Shown in pieces: positions 15,200 through 24,039 of a stretch of DNA of 64,000 bases (position 1 is its first letter; the number at the start of each line of letters is the position of its first letter). The notes under the pieces are model-generated. The model saw only the letters and a program-made list of their open reading frames with translations. It made no database searches and was not told where the DNA came from. The DNA is taken from the NCBI GenBank assembly GCA_905233135.1, contig CAJOCQ010000002.1:1-64000 (forward strand). Reading direction: 5' to 3'. Source of the stretch: an uncultured Selenomonadaceae bacterium (GTDB taxonomy: Bacteria > Bacillota > Negativicutes > Selenomonadales > Selenomonadaceae). The position numbers and the translations under genes are program-made.

Positions 15200-16603
15200 T
15201 TACTGCAACAAGCTCAAGACAGCACTTGAATTTTGGTTAGCTTGAGCAAGCATAGATTGAGCCGCCTGCAACAATACATTATTCTTGGTGTAGTTGGTCA
15301 TTTCTTTAGCCATATCAGCATCACGAATTGTGGATTCAGCTGCTTGTACGTTTTCGCTTGAAGTCGTCAAGTTGTTGGCAGTGTATTCGAGACGCGCTTC
15401 AATTGCGCCGATTGTAGTTGCTTGGTCAAGAGCTTTTTGAAGTGCGCTGTCAAAGGCGGCTATTGCCGCGTTTGCTTTTTCGGGCGTTGATACCTTGATA
15501 GTTTCCGCTTTAGCATTCTGCAAGCCCAAGGCTTCTGCCCTCATATCCAGCAAGCCTATTGAAATTGTCTGCCCTGCCGCCGCGCCTACGTGAATCTTAA
15601 GCGATTGGTCAGCATCTTGCTTATTTGCTGCAAAAATTTCTGTCTTAAATTCAAGGCGTTCATTTGCAGATTTCTTAGCGTTGCCGTATTGGTCGGTAAC
15701 AGTAATGGTGAAGCCGGAAATTTGCCCCGACAGACCGCCCTCTATATTATTTGTCTCGGTACAGCCTGTAAATGTGAGAGCCGATTTACCGTTTGGAGTA
15801 TATACGTCAACACCGGATGAATTTTTACCAATACTTACAGTGCCATCACTAACAATACTAAGCCCCACCGGAGGATGCTCTGTGAAACCGCCGGCATTTG
15901 GTCCATCAAGTGCACTCTTCGTAGCTAAATCATCATTAGCACTACTACCAAAAATACTTGCAAGGTTACTATCTGCTGCTACTGTAATATCCGAAGTACT
16001 GAATGTTTTTCCTTGAATAACCCAAGAAACTTTGATAGTATCGCCGGCAACAATGTTAAGGCTATTACCTGCAGTATCTTTGAGTTCTGTCAAGAACAGG
16101 CTGGATATAGTAGAATCGCTTGCTATATCTAAAGATTGGTTTATCATAACCGTTGCGGTATTTGAAACAACTTTGTTGCCTTTGGAGCCGTCGACAAGGT
16201 ATTTGCCGTTAAAGGTAGCGAGAGCGTTATCATTGATTTGGTCAATGAATTGGTCAATTTCTTTTTGAATGGTTTTGCGGTCGTCGTCAGTGTTGGTATC
16301 GGTCGCCGCATTAATTGCTTTTTCCTTAAGAGTCTTAAGAATTTCAACGGTATTGGCAACGGCACCTTCAGCAACTTTCATCATTGCGGAGCCGTTTTGA
16401 GTATTTTGAGTAGCTTGGTCGAGAGCACGAACCATAACGCGCATACGTTCGGAAATTGCGAACCCCGAAGCGTCATCTTGCGCGGAATTGATTTTTTGCC
16501 CGCTTGAAACTTTTGCCAAACTCTTACCGAGCGCGCTTTGATTTTTGTTAAGAGTGTTAAGAGTGTTAATCGCGCTCATGTTGTTCTTTACTACCATTGC
16601 CAT
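15200..16603 (-). CDS. fliC: Flagellin
   Basis: 467 residues. The start is the ATG at 16603 (MAMVVKNNMSAINTLNTLNK), nine bases from AAGGAGGA; an upstream in-frame ATG at 16633 is rejected. The conserved N-terminal D0/D1 helices (residues 1-150, with SSGQKINSAQDDASGFAISE) and C-terminal helices (about 385-467, ending AQANQNSSAVLSLLQ) pack the filament core. A 230-residue variable D2-like region lies between them and would be surface exposed. The gene stands alone, next to a prophage and with no other flagellar gene nearby. The leader shows a possible sigma-28 promoter and a CsrA-type hairpin. Confidence 0.96.
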   Translation of the reverse strand: MAMVVKNNMSAINTLNTLNKNQSALGKSLAKVSSGQKINSAQDDASGFAISERMRVMVRALDQATQNTQNGSAMMKVAEGAVANTVEILKTLKEKAINAATDTNTDDDRKTIQKEIDQFIDQINDNALATFNGKYLVDGSKGNKVVSNTATVMINQSLDIASDSTISSLFLTELKDTAGNSLNIVAGDTIKVSWVIQGKTFSTSDITVAADSNLASIFGSSANDDLATKSALDGPNAGGFTEHPPVGLSIVSDGTVSIGKNSSGVDVYTPNGKSALTFTGCTETNNIEGGLSGQISGFTITVTDQYGNAKKSANERLEFKTEIFAANKQDADQSLKIHVGAAAGQTISIGLLDMRAEALGLQNAKAETIKVSTPEKANAAIAAFDSALQKALDQATTIGAIEARLEYTANNLTTSSENVQAAESTIRDADMAKEMTNYTKNNVLLQAAQSMLAQANQNSSAVLSLLQ

Positions 16604-16641
16604 TGTAATTTCCTCCTTGGCTAATAAATGCATTTATCCTT

Positions 16642-16661
16642 CGGCGAGTTCCTTCCCGCCG
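16642..16661 (-). promoter_or_regulatory. Candidate CsrA-binding hairpin in the flagellin leader
   Basis: In the mRNA sense, CGGCG and CGCCG (16661-16657 and 16646-16642) form a 5-bp stem whose 10-nt loop GGAAGGAACT exposes an AAGGA motif, 24 bases upstream of the flagellin Shine-Dalgarno, which itself contains AAGGAGGA. The arrangement is like the two CsrA sites in Bacillus hag. Confidence 0.45.
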
Positions 16662-16866
16662 GTTTTTATAACAAGTGAATCTCCGCCAAAATTGACCGTC
16701 GCCAAAATTGGAGCCGTCACGCCGTGCACAAAGCGGACGCCGCGAAGACTTACCTATTGCCGTAAACAATAAGCGATTTTAAATTTTCGCCGTTGTATTT
16801 AATTTACAAAGAACCTGAAATTTTACTTTCGCCTCAAATTACGGCGTTTGAACATTTTCAATATAT

Positions 16867-16893
16867 CTATCGAAAGTTTTTTCAAGTAACTTA
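16867..16893 (-). promoter_or_regulatory. Candidate sigma-28 promoter for flagellin
   Basis: Minus-strand TAAGTTAC, 11-bp spacer, TTCGATAG; compare TAAAGTTT-N11-GCCGATAA. The core CGATA and the spacing fit, the rest is weak. It implies a leader of about 255 nt. Confidence 0.4.
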
Positions 16894-16949
16894 AGATTTC
16901 CTTGAAAAATTTCTTGAAAAAATTTTTTGGCGGTAAAATTTTTACACAA

Positions 16950-17264
16950 TTATAATTTTTTTGTCATAATGCCGAAAATACAATTTCTGCTTACCCAACC
17001 GTTAGCGTGCCCGTGATTGTTGGAAATTTGAAAAGTTTTGCCGTTGCGAATTGCTGTAACCTTGTGCAAAAAAAAGTGTCCGCCGACTTTGCAAAATACC
17101 ACGTCATTTTTTTTTAGGACAGTTTCTGCAGTTACCGGCGCAACTATTACCGGCTCGCCCGATTTTATTTTGGGCGTCATTGATTCGCCGAAGCCTACAA
17201 TTATAATTGTTTCTCCTGCGCGAAGTTTATCAGCCGAAATTTTATTTTCCTTGCCAACGAACAT
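16950..17264 (-). CDS. S24/S26-type serine peptidase-like domain protein
   Basis: 104 residues from ATG 17264. The sequence contains VGFGESMTPKIKSGEPVIVAP, where GESM carries the expected catalytic Ser, followed by NDVVFCKVGGHFFLHKV, where the Lys in HKV matches the general-base position of LexA/signal-peptidase folds. There is no DNA-binding domain and no membrane segment, so it is neither a full repressor nor a normal signal peptidase. Stand-alone versions occur in phages and chromosomes; substrate unknown. It is divergent from the M16C peptidase gene. Confidence 0.65.
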   Translation of the reverse strand: MFVGKENKISADKLRAGETIIIVGFGESMTPKIKSGEPVIVAPVTAETVLKKNDVVFCKVGGHFFLHKVTAIRNGKTFQISNNHGHANGWVSRNCIFGIMTKKL

Positions 17265-17307
17265 TGGATTTGCCGCCTTTCAAATTTCTGTAGAAAAAAT
17301 TTCAAGC

Positions 17308-17318
17308 TATGTTATAAT
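17308..17318 (+). promoter_or_regulatory. Extended -10 promoter for the M16C run
   Basis: TGTTATAAT (TG at 17310-17311, TATAAT at 17313-17318) is a perfect -10 with TGn extension, 34 bases before the ATG at 17353. No good -35 is seen, which extended -10 promoters can lack. Confidence 0.6.
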
Positions 17319-17352
17319 ATCTAAAAAAAATTTTCAAACAGGAGTTATCTTT

Positions 17353-20277
17353 ATGGATTTAAAAATTAACGAAATAATTCACGGCTTTAAAGTCAAAAAA
17401 ATTTCAGACGTTGCCGAAATTTCCTCAAAGGTTTATGAGTTTGAACACCTTAAAAGCGGTGCGCAACTTCTGTACGTTGCAAGCAGTGATGATAACAAAG
17501 TTTTTTACATTGGATTTCGCACTCCGCCCCATGACGATACAGGCGTTGCGCACATAACAGAGCATAGTGTTTTGTGCGGTTCAAAAAAATACCCGTTGAA
17601 AGAGCCGTTCGTCGAACTCGTCAAGGGCTCGCTGAATACTTTTTTAAATGCTATGACGTATCCAAGCCAAACTGTCTATCCTGTAGCCTCAAGAAATGAT
17701 AAAGATTTTAGAAATTTAATGGACGTTTACATTGATTCAGTCTTCTATCCTGCAATGCTTACGACGCCTGAAATTTTAATGCAGGAAGGTTGGCATTACG
17801 AAATTGAAAATGCTGATTCGCCTTTGACATATAGCGGCGTAGTGTTCAATGAAATGCGTGGAGCCTTATCTGCGCCCGATGATATTTTGGCGCGGAAGGC
17901 GTTGCACGAACTTTTCCCCGATAATTGCTACAGTTTTGAGAGCGGCGGCGACCCTGAAGCTATTCCCGATTTGACGTACGACGATTTTGTTGCATTCCAC
18001 AAAAAATTTTATCACCCGTCGAACAGCTACATTTATCTTTACGGCGATATGGATATTGCGGAACAGCTTAAATATCTTGACGGCGAATATTTGTCGAAGT
18101 TTGACAGAATCGAAGTTGACAGCGAAATTAAACCGCAAAAACCCTTTGCCGAAATGAAACTCGTTGAGGATTTTTATCCTATTGGCGAAGGCGAAAATGA
18201 CGCCGAAAAAACTTTTATTTCGCTGAACATTTTGACGGGCGATATTAAAGATTCTGAAACAATTTTGGGCTTGGAAATTTTAAACCACGCGCTTTTCCAA
18301 ACGCCTGCCGCGCCGCTGAAAAAAGCTATTCTTGATTCAAAATTGGGCAAAGACGTTGACAGTGGCTTGGAAGAAGATTTACTGCAGCCCGCGTTTAACG
18401 TAACTTTGAACGGCTCGGAAAAAGACTGCGCCGAAAAATTTTACAATCTTGTTATCGACGAAATGAAAAAACTTGTTGAAGGCGGCATTGACAAAACTTT
18501 ATTGCAGGCGTCAATAAATCTTATGGAATTTCGCCTGCGCGAGGCTGATTTCGGATTTGCGCCGAAAGGTTTAATTTACGGCTTGCGAATTTTGCGCACG
18601 TGGATTTACGGCGGCGACGCTACAACTTATTTTCGCTACGAAGACAATTTAAAATCCGTCAAGGAAGGCTTGAATAACGGCTACTTTGAAAAACTTTTGC
18701 AGAAATATTTTATTGACAACCCGCACAAAGTTTTGATAACGCTTGCGCCGAGCAAAACTCTTGCAAAGGAACGCGACGCCAAAAACGCCGCTAAACTTGC
18801 CGAAATTAAATCTAAAATGACGCCCGAAGAAATTCAAAATGTCATTGAAACTACAAAAAATTTAAAAATTCGTCAACAAACTCCAGATTCTCCCGAAGCG
18901 TTGGAAAAAATTCCGATTATCAAAATTGACGATATTAAAAAAGAACCTGAAATTTTGCCGCTGATTTACCGTGATATTGACGGCACGCGGATTTTGTTCA
19001 GCAACATTGACACGCACGGCATTATTTACGCCAATTTTTATTTTGACGCGCTGAAAGTTCCGCAGGAAAAAGTTTTCTATGCCTTTTTGCTTAATGAATT
19101 AATCGGGCGCGTCGATACCCGCCAACATTCCTATGACGATTTGGCTAACCTTGTCAACTTAAATATTGGCGGCTTCGGCTCCAACATTAACGCAGATACA
19201 AAGAAAAATGAACCGAAATCTTTTGCGCCGCGCCTGAAAGTTTATGCAAAGTGCCTTTCTTCCAAAGTCGATAAAATGACTGAAATTTTGTCCGAAATTT
19301 TTACTGAATCAATTTTTACCAACAAAAAACGCCTGCGCGAAATTATCGAAGAAGAACAAATTGGTATTGAATTAAACTTGCAAGGCTCCGCCGTGTCGTT
19401 AATTTCTGCGCGCGTTGCGTCTTACTATTCCAACGCGGGAGCTTATAACAATTCGGCAATTTTGCCCTTCAACGAATTTTTGAAAGATTTGCTTGCGAAC
19501 TTTGACGAAAAATTTGACGCGCTTGTTGACGAATTGGAAGACGTTTACAACCGCCTTTTGAATCGCAACGGCTTAATTGTCAGCGTTACTGCAACGGACG
19601 AACTTTATAAAAATTTCAGACCGCATTTGACAAAATTAATAAAATCTTTGCCGGTTGATGAATATCCTGTTGCAAGTTATGATTATCCTTGCGTCGCGCA
19701 GAATGAAGGCTTGTACTCTCAAAGCCGCGTGCAGTACGTCGGCAAGGGCGCAAATTTTATCAAGCTCGGCTACGAATACAGAGGCGTTTTGAATGTGCTT
19801 GAACATATTTTGCGCTATGAATATTTCTGGACAAAAATTCGCGTACAGGGCGGAGCTTACGGCGCGTTTGTCAATTTCAATCGTAACGGCAATATGTTTT
19901 TCGGCTCTTACCGCGACCCCAATTTAAAAAATACTCTTGAAGTGTTTAACGGCACTGCGGAATTTTTGAGAAATTTTGAAGTCTCTGACAGGGAAATGGA
20001 CAAATACATTATTGGCACGATGAGTAAAGTTGACAAGCCGCTGACGCCTTCGATTAAAGGGCAAATTGCCGCCGAATTTTGCTTGAAAGGTATAACTTAC
20101 GAAGACCGCCAAAAATCCCGTACCGAAATTTTGAACTCGCGGCAAGACGATATTAAAAAGCTTGCAAAACTCGTTGAAGATTGTATGCAGGAAAATAATT
20201 TGTGTGTTTTCGGCAATGAAAATGTTCTCAAGGACAACGCCGAAATTTTCAAAACTGTTAAACCTGCGATTAAGTAA
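17353..20277 (+). CDS. M16C-family zinc metallopeptidase (presequence-protease type)
   Basis: 974 residues, the usual size for this family. The start is ATG 17353 behind AGGAG; longer in-frame extensions upstream overlap the divergent gene and are rejected. The inverted zinc motif HITEH (H67, E70, H71) and the downstream EMRGALSAPDD segment belong to the active N-terminal half; the second half is the inactive clamshell partner (ends with a PreP-like YLIGTM-type region, here KYIIGTMSK). No signal peptide, so it is probably cytoplasmic and degrades short peptides. It is the first gene of a co-directional run to 26.2 kb. Confidence 0.92.
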   Translation: MDLKINEIIHGFKVKKISDVAEISSKVYEFEHLKSGAQLLYVASSDDNKVFYIGFRTPPHDDTGVAHITEHSVLCGSKKYPLKEPFVELVKGSLNTFLNAMTYPSQTVYPVASRNDKDFRNLMDVYIDSVFYPAMLTTPEILMQEGWHYEIENADSPLTYSGVVFNEMRGALSAPDDILARKALHELFPDNCYSFESGGDPEAIPDLTYDDFVAFHKKFYHPSNSYIYLYGDMDIAEQLKYLDGEYLSKFDRIEVDSEIKPQKPFAEMKLVEDFYPIGEGENDAEKTFISLNILTGDIKDSETILGLEILNHALFQTPAAPLKKAILDSKLGKDVDSGLEEDLLQPAFNVTLNGSEKDCAEKFYNLVIDEMKKLVEGGIDKTLLQASINLMEFRLREADFGFAPKGLIYGLRILRTWIYGGDATTYFRYEDNLKSVKEGLNNGYFEKLLQKYFIDNPHKVLITLAPSKTLAKERDAKNAAKLAEIKSKMTPEEIQNVIETTKNLKIRQQTPDSPEALEKIPIIKIDDIKKEPEILPLIYRDIDGTRILFSNIDTHGIIYANFYFDALKVPQEKVFYAFLLNELIGRVDTRQHSYDDLANLVNLNIGGFGSNINADTKKNEPKSFAPRLKVYAKCLSSKVDKMTEILSEIFTESIFTNKKRLREIIEEEQIGIELNLQGSAVSLISARVASYYSNAGAYNNSAILPFNEFLKDLLANFDEKFDALVDELEDVYNRLLNRNGLIVSVTATDELYKNFRPHLTKLIKSLPVDEYPVASYDYPCVAQNEGLYSQSRVQYVGKGANFIKLGYEYRGVLNVLEHILRYEYFWTKIRVQGGAYGAFVNFNRNGNMFFGSYRDPNLKNTLEVFNGTAEFLRNFEVSDREMDKYIIGTMSKVDKPLTPSIKGQIAAEFCLKGITYEDRQKSRTEILNSRQDDIKKLAKLVEDCMQENNLCVFGNENVLKDNAEIFKTVKPAIK

Positions 20278-20294
20278 AAGCCGGGCGAAAAAAT

Positions 20295-20759
20295 TTGAGT
20301 AACTTTGTAAAATGTTGGGGAGAAAAATTCGGCAGCTTTTTAAAATCTGACGGCTGGTTTTTCTTCCTGTTGCTGATTTTAAATTTACCGACGATTTTTT
20401 CAGACTTGGATTATATTTCATCAAAGGGCATTAGAAATTTTTATTCGGGCGCAGTTTGTATTCTTATTTTTAGCGCGGCTATACATTTTTTGTTGGCGAA
20501 ATTTCCGCGCGTAAAATTTTTCCTGCAAGTGCTGATTTTAATTATTTTTGCAACATTTTTTGTAACGGATATTTTTTTACTGTACAAATTTGAATTGACT
20601 TTGCAAGAATATATGATTGTAATTTTGATTGGTACAAATCCCGCTACAGTCAAAGAATTTTTTCAAAACTACGTGTTGAATTTACCTGTAATGCTCGGCA
20701 CGGCGGCAACAATTTTTCTGATTGTTACGGCGGTTAAAAATTTTCGCGCAGGTTTTTAA
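20295..20759 (+). CDS. Membrane N-terminal part of a split EptA-like transferase
   Basis: 154 residues from a TTG at 20295 with a weak ribosome site. It has about four membrane segments, including FFFLLLILNLPTIF, GAVCILIFSAAIHFLLA, VLILIIFATFFVTDIFL and NLPVMLGTAATIFLIVTAV. It ends at TAA 20757-20759, and the same frame resumes at once and leads into the catalytic domain. Together the two parts give about 557 codons, the usual length of phosphoethanolamine transferases. As it stands this part has the membrane domain only. Confidence 0.7.
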   Translation: MSNFVKCWGEKFGSFLKSDGWFFFLLLILNLPTIFSDLDYISSKGIRNFYSGAVCILIFSAAIHFLLAKFPRVKFFLQVLILIIFATFFVTDIFLLYKFELTLQEYMIVILIGTNPATVKEFFQNYVLNLPVMLGTAATIFLIVTAVKNFRAGF

Positions 20760-20777
20760 AATCTGTCAGAAAATAAT

Positions 20778-21968
20778 TTGCGCAAAATCAGTAACTGTTT
20801 GCTGATAATTCTTTTGCCTGCTGTTTTACATTCGGCTTATTGGATTGGAAATATTGTTTTAGTGTTGACTCAAAATTCTTTTCAAAATACAATTTTTGGG
20901 CGAAATATTGAAAATACGCTCGGCGCAATGGAAGATATGGGCAGCGAAGAAGAAATTTTGGCGGAATGGGACAAACACGAAGAAAAAATTATTTCCAACA
21001 ACTCAAAAATTCCGTATGTGGTTTTTGTACTCGGCGAATCTGCGCGAAGAGACCATATGCAAATTTACGGCTACAATTTGCAAAATAATCCGCTGCTTAT
21101 GGAAAGATACAAACGCGGCGAAATTTTTAAATTCAATGACTGTATCGCCTGCGCCAATCATACGGCGGAGGCAATGGAGTTGATGTTTACATTTTCCGAA
21201 AAAGATTCTGACGAAAAATGGTACACTGCGCCGAATATTTTTGATATTTTGCGTCGCGCAGGTTATCATACTGTTTGGATTTCCAATCAAACGCCGACAA
21301 GCATTTGGGGCAATACAGATAAAGTTTATGCCGAGCGTTGCAATGAAAAATTTTTTGAGGCGTTGCAACAAAAAGATTCTTTTGCAAGGGAAATTGACGG
21401 CGTATTATTGCCGCCGCTTGACGAATTTATTTCCAATGCTTACGAAAAAAATTTTTATTTAATTCACTTGTACGGCTCGCACCCCGTTTATAATTTGCGC
21501 TACCCGCCTGAATTTGAAAAATTTACCGCCGAAAATCCTGAAGAAAAACTTGTTGCCGAATATGACAATACAATTTTGTACAACGATTATATTTTGGACG
21601 AAATTTTTAAACGCTTTGAAGACAAAAACGCGCTGATAATTTACATTTCGGATCACGGCGAAGAAGTTTTTGAAAACGGAAAAGATTTTTCGGGGCATTC
21701 TTGGGAAGGCTTGGGCAATCGCAGTATGATTGAAATTCCAATGCTGATTTGGACTTCAAAAACTTTCAATGAACTTTACCCGGAAAAAATTTCCGCAATA
21801 AAAAATTCTGTCGATAAACCTTATCGCACGGATTTAATTATTCATACAGTTTTAGATTTAATGGATATTCGCACTGAATCTTTCAACGCCGCAAAAAGTA
21901 TTGTCAATGATAATTTTGATACTTCCTTCAAAAGAATTTACAACGGGCAAATTTACACCAAAAATTAA
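20778..21968 (+). CDS. Phosphoethanolamine transferase catalytic part (sulfatase fold)
   Basis: 396 residues read from TTG 20778, in the same frame as the membrane part. A last hydrophobic segment (residues about 6-32) precedes the alkaline-phosphatase-type domain. Metal and nucleophile positions of EptA-like enzymes are present: E87 in LGESARR, the likely nucleophile T129 in ANHTAEAMELMF, and D292-H293 in YISDHGEE. The family transfers phosphoethanolamine to lipid A or core sugars at the periplasmic face and can alter polymyxin sensitivity. Without the N-terminal helices the activity is doubtful, unless the stop is read through. Confidence 0.75.
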   Translation: MRKISNCLLIILLPAVLHSAYWIGNIVLVLTQNSFQNTIFGRNIENTLGAMEDMGSEEEILAEWDKHEEKIISNNSKIPYVVFVLGESARRDHMQIYGYNLQNNPLLMERYKRGEIFKFNDCIACANHTAEAMELMFTFSEKDSDEKWYTAPNIFDILRRAGYHTVWISNQTPTSIWGNTDKVYAERCNEKFFEALQQKDSFAREIDGVLLPPLDEFISNAYEKNFYLIHLYGSHPVYNLRYPPEFEKFTAENPEEKLVAEYDNTILYNDYILDEIFKRFEDKNALIIYISDHGEEVFENGKDFSGHSWEGLGNRSMIEIPMLIWTSKTFNELYPEKISAIKNSVDKPYRTDLIIHTVLDLMDIRTESFNAAKSIVNDNFDTSFKRIYNGQIYTKN

Positions 21969-21980
21969 AGGAGGCTTGTT

Positions 21981-22889
21981 ATGAAAAAGAAAATTTTAGC
22001 GGGCTTGCTAAGTTTAAGTTTGATAGGCGGCACTTGCACGGCTGACGCGGCGCGTTATTTTATGCAAGGCGATTCAAAGGGCGTTAAAACTCCTTACGGC
22101 GATAACCAAAAAGCCGCTAATTACGTACAGGCTGGCGACGCAAAAATTTATTATGAAGTTTACGGCGCGGGCGAACCGATTTTAATTTTGCACGGCGGCG
22201 GCGTTGGCAGTCCCTACGAATTGGGAAAACTCATTGACGATTTGAAAAAAAATCACAAAGTTATAATAATGTCAACGCGCGGGCACGGACGCTCCGAAAT
22301 TGGAAATTCGCCGCTGACTTTTGAACAAAAAGCAAATGACGCCTTGACAGTTTTAAACACAATTTCAAATGCACCCGTACAAGTGATAGGTTTCAGCGAC
22401 GGCGCGTACACTGCCTACAAATTGGCGGCGATGTATCCTGCGCGAGTAGAAAGAATCGTTGCAATAGGCGCGGGCACTTTGAAGGCGGGATTTTTCCCTG
22501 ACGCTATGAAAGTTGACGACTTGGAAAAAATTGACGCGGAATTTGTTGCTTACGAAAAATCGATAATGCCTGAACCCGAACGTTGGCAAGAATTTTTTGA
22601 CGGATATATGAAATTTTGGCACAATATGAGCGTCGGCAAAGAAATTTTCGGCGCGATAAATTGTCCTGTACTTTTAATCGTCGGTGATGAAGACGACCAC
22701 GCGCCAATTATTACAGTACTTGAGGCGCACCAAATGTTAAAAAATTCTCGGCTTTGCGTAGTTCCTAAGGCGTGGCATTCGGCGTTTCTTGACAACTACA
22801 AAGTTACTTCGGCGGCAATTTTTCAATTTGTAAATTCGCCGCTTGAAAATTTAGTTTCCAGCAAAAAACTTGACTACAATTCAAAATAA
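21981..22889 (+). CDS. Secreted alpha/beta hydrolase
   Basis: 302 residues, ATG 21981 behind AAAGGAGG. A signal peptide (KKKILAGLLSLSLIGGTCTADA, read in part, likely cut after TADA) directs it to the periplasm. The fold is shown by LILHGGGVGSP (oxyanion region), nucleophile elbow GFSDGAY, acid GDEDDH and histidine KAWHSAF, a complete Ser-Asp-His triad. The substrate is unknown; it is in the same transcription run as the EptA-like and FkbM genes, so an envelope-related ester is possible. Confidence 0.88.
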   Translation: MKKKILAGLLSLSLIGGTCTADAARYFMQGDSKGVKTPYGDNQKAANYVQAGDAKIYYEVYGAGEPILILHGGGVGSPYELGKLIDDLKKNHKVIIMSTRGHGRSEIGNSPLTFEQKANDALTVLNTISNAPVQVIGFSDGAYTAYKLAAMYPARVERIVAIGAGTLKAGFFPDAMKVDDLEKIDAEFVAYEKSIMPEPERWQEFFDGYMKFWHNMSVGKEIFGAINCPVLLIVGDEDDHAPIITVLEAHQMLKNSRLCVVPKAWHSAFLDNYKVTSAAIFQFVNSPLENLVSSKKLDYNSK

Positions 22890-22908
22890 AATTGGAGGCA
22901 AATTTTTA

Positions 22909-24018
22909 ATGTCATTTGAAAAAATTTTGGAAGAATTGAAAACGCTGAAAGATGTTCGCCCCGAAATTTGCGAAAAAATTAAAAACCACAATTTGCCCGT
23001 TATAATTTTCGGCGCAGCTGAAACTGCAGGACGTGTTGCAAATATTTTAAAATCTTACGGCGTCGAAATTGCAGGCTACGCGGTTGACGAAAAATATTTC
23101 AAGCCGAATCAAACTTATCTTGAACGCTCGGTATATAATCTTGATGAACTTGTAACTACGCCTGAAAAATATGTTTTTGTGCTGGGGTGCGTTGGAGTTG
23201 GCGGTGAACCTCCAAGAATAATAGAATTTCTTAAAGATACAAAAATTATTAAATATGCTTTTAACGAAAGCACTATAGCTAAAAATCTTAACTACGAATA
23301 CATTTCGGCCAATCGTGCAAAATTTACAGAAACTTTTTATTGGCTTGCAGACGAACTTTCCAAAAAAACTATGATTGAATTTCTTAAGGCTAAAATTACG
23401 TACGATATAAAATGCAACTTTGAAATTTATTACCCGAGCCAATATTTCAATGAAATAACAAATGGCGTAACTACGCCAAACGGTGGGGGGGGGTACGTGG
23501 ATTGCGGCGCGTTTAACGGCGATACTGTTAAAAATTTTATTGATTGGAGCGGCGGCAACTATTCAAAAATTTTTGCAGTTGAGGCTGACCCTGTAAATTT
23601 TGCCGCGCTTGAAAAGTTTATTGCCGAAAAAAATTATAAAAATGTTGTTGCGGTAAATTGCGGCGCGTGGAATGAAAAAACCACGCTAACTTTTTCTGAT
23701 ACAAATAAAACAAATGCCGCTGTTTCTGCCGAAGGAAAAATTAAAATTGCCGCTGACACTATCGACAACATTACCGGCGGCGAAAAAATTAAATTTATTA
23801 AAATGGATATTGAAGGCGCGGAACTTCCTGCATTGCAAGGCGCGGCTGAAACTATAAAAAAATTTAAACCTACGCTTGCAATTTGCGCCTACCATAAAGC
23901 GGCAGATTTAATCACTTTGCCGCAATTTATCAAAAGTCTCAATCCCGATTATAAATTTTACCTTTGCAAACATACATTGGCATCTGATACAGAATTGGTA
24001 CTTTATGCAATTCCTTAA
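22909..24018 (+). CDS. FkbM-family methyltransferase with a 9-G tract
   Basis: 369 residues from ATG 22909 behind TTGGAGG. Residues about 30-130 resemble a nucleotide-sugar-binding Rossmann segment (LPVIIFGAAETAGRVANIL). The FkbM methyltransferase domain starts near residue 193 with GYVDCGAFNGDTV (SAM motif I), then FAVEADPVNF and KMDIEGAELPALQGA, both typical. Such proteins usually methylate glycans or flagellin-linked sugars. Codons 192-195 contain nine consecutive Gs (23485-23493) in front of motif I, so length change would remove the catalytic domain. Confidence 0.85.
   Translation: MSFEKILEELKTLKDVRPEICEKIKNHNLPVIIFGAAETAGRVANILKSYGVEIAGYAVDEKYFKPNQTYLERSVYNLDELVTTPEKYVFVLGCVGVGGEPPRIIEFLKDTKIIKYAFNESTIAKNLNYEYISANRAKFTETFYWLADELSKKTMIEFLKAKITYDIKCNFEIYYPSQYFNEITNGVTTPNGGGGYVDCGAFNGDTVKNFIDWSGGNYSKIFAVEADPVNFAALEKFIAEKNYKNVVAVNCGAWNEKTTLTFSDTNKTNAAVSAEGKIKIAADTIDNITGGEKIKFIKMDIEGAELPALQGAAETIKKFKPTLAICAYHKAADLITLPQFIKSLNPDYKFYLCKHTLASDTELVLYAIP
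23485..23493 (+). repeat. Homopolymeric G9 tract inside a coding sequence
   Basis: Nine consecutive Gs encode three Gly directly before the methyltransferase domain. The surrounding gene is AT-rich. Tracts of this length are prone to slipped-strand mispairing. Confidence 0.9.
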
Positions 24019-24039
24019 TAAAAAAACAGGAGGGCTACT

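Larger units (their letters stand above)
16604..16949. other. Flagellin leader and upstream region
   Basis: No gene is visible. It holds the candidate CsrA hairpin, a direct repeat of CGCCAAAATTG (two copies within about 16,686-16,714) and the candidate sigma-28 promoter. Lone-orientation transcription toward flagellin is assumed. Confidence 0.5.
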
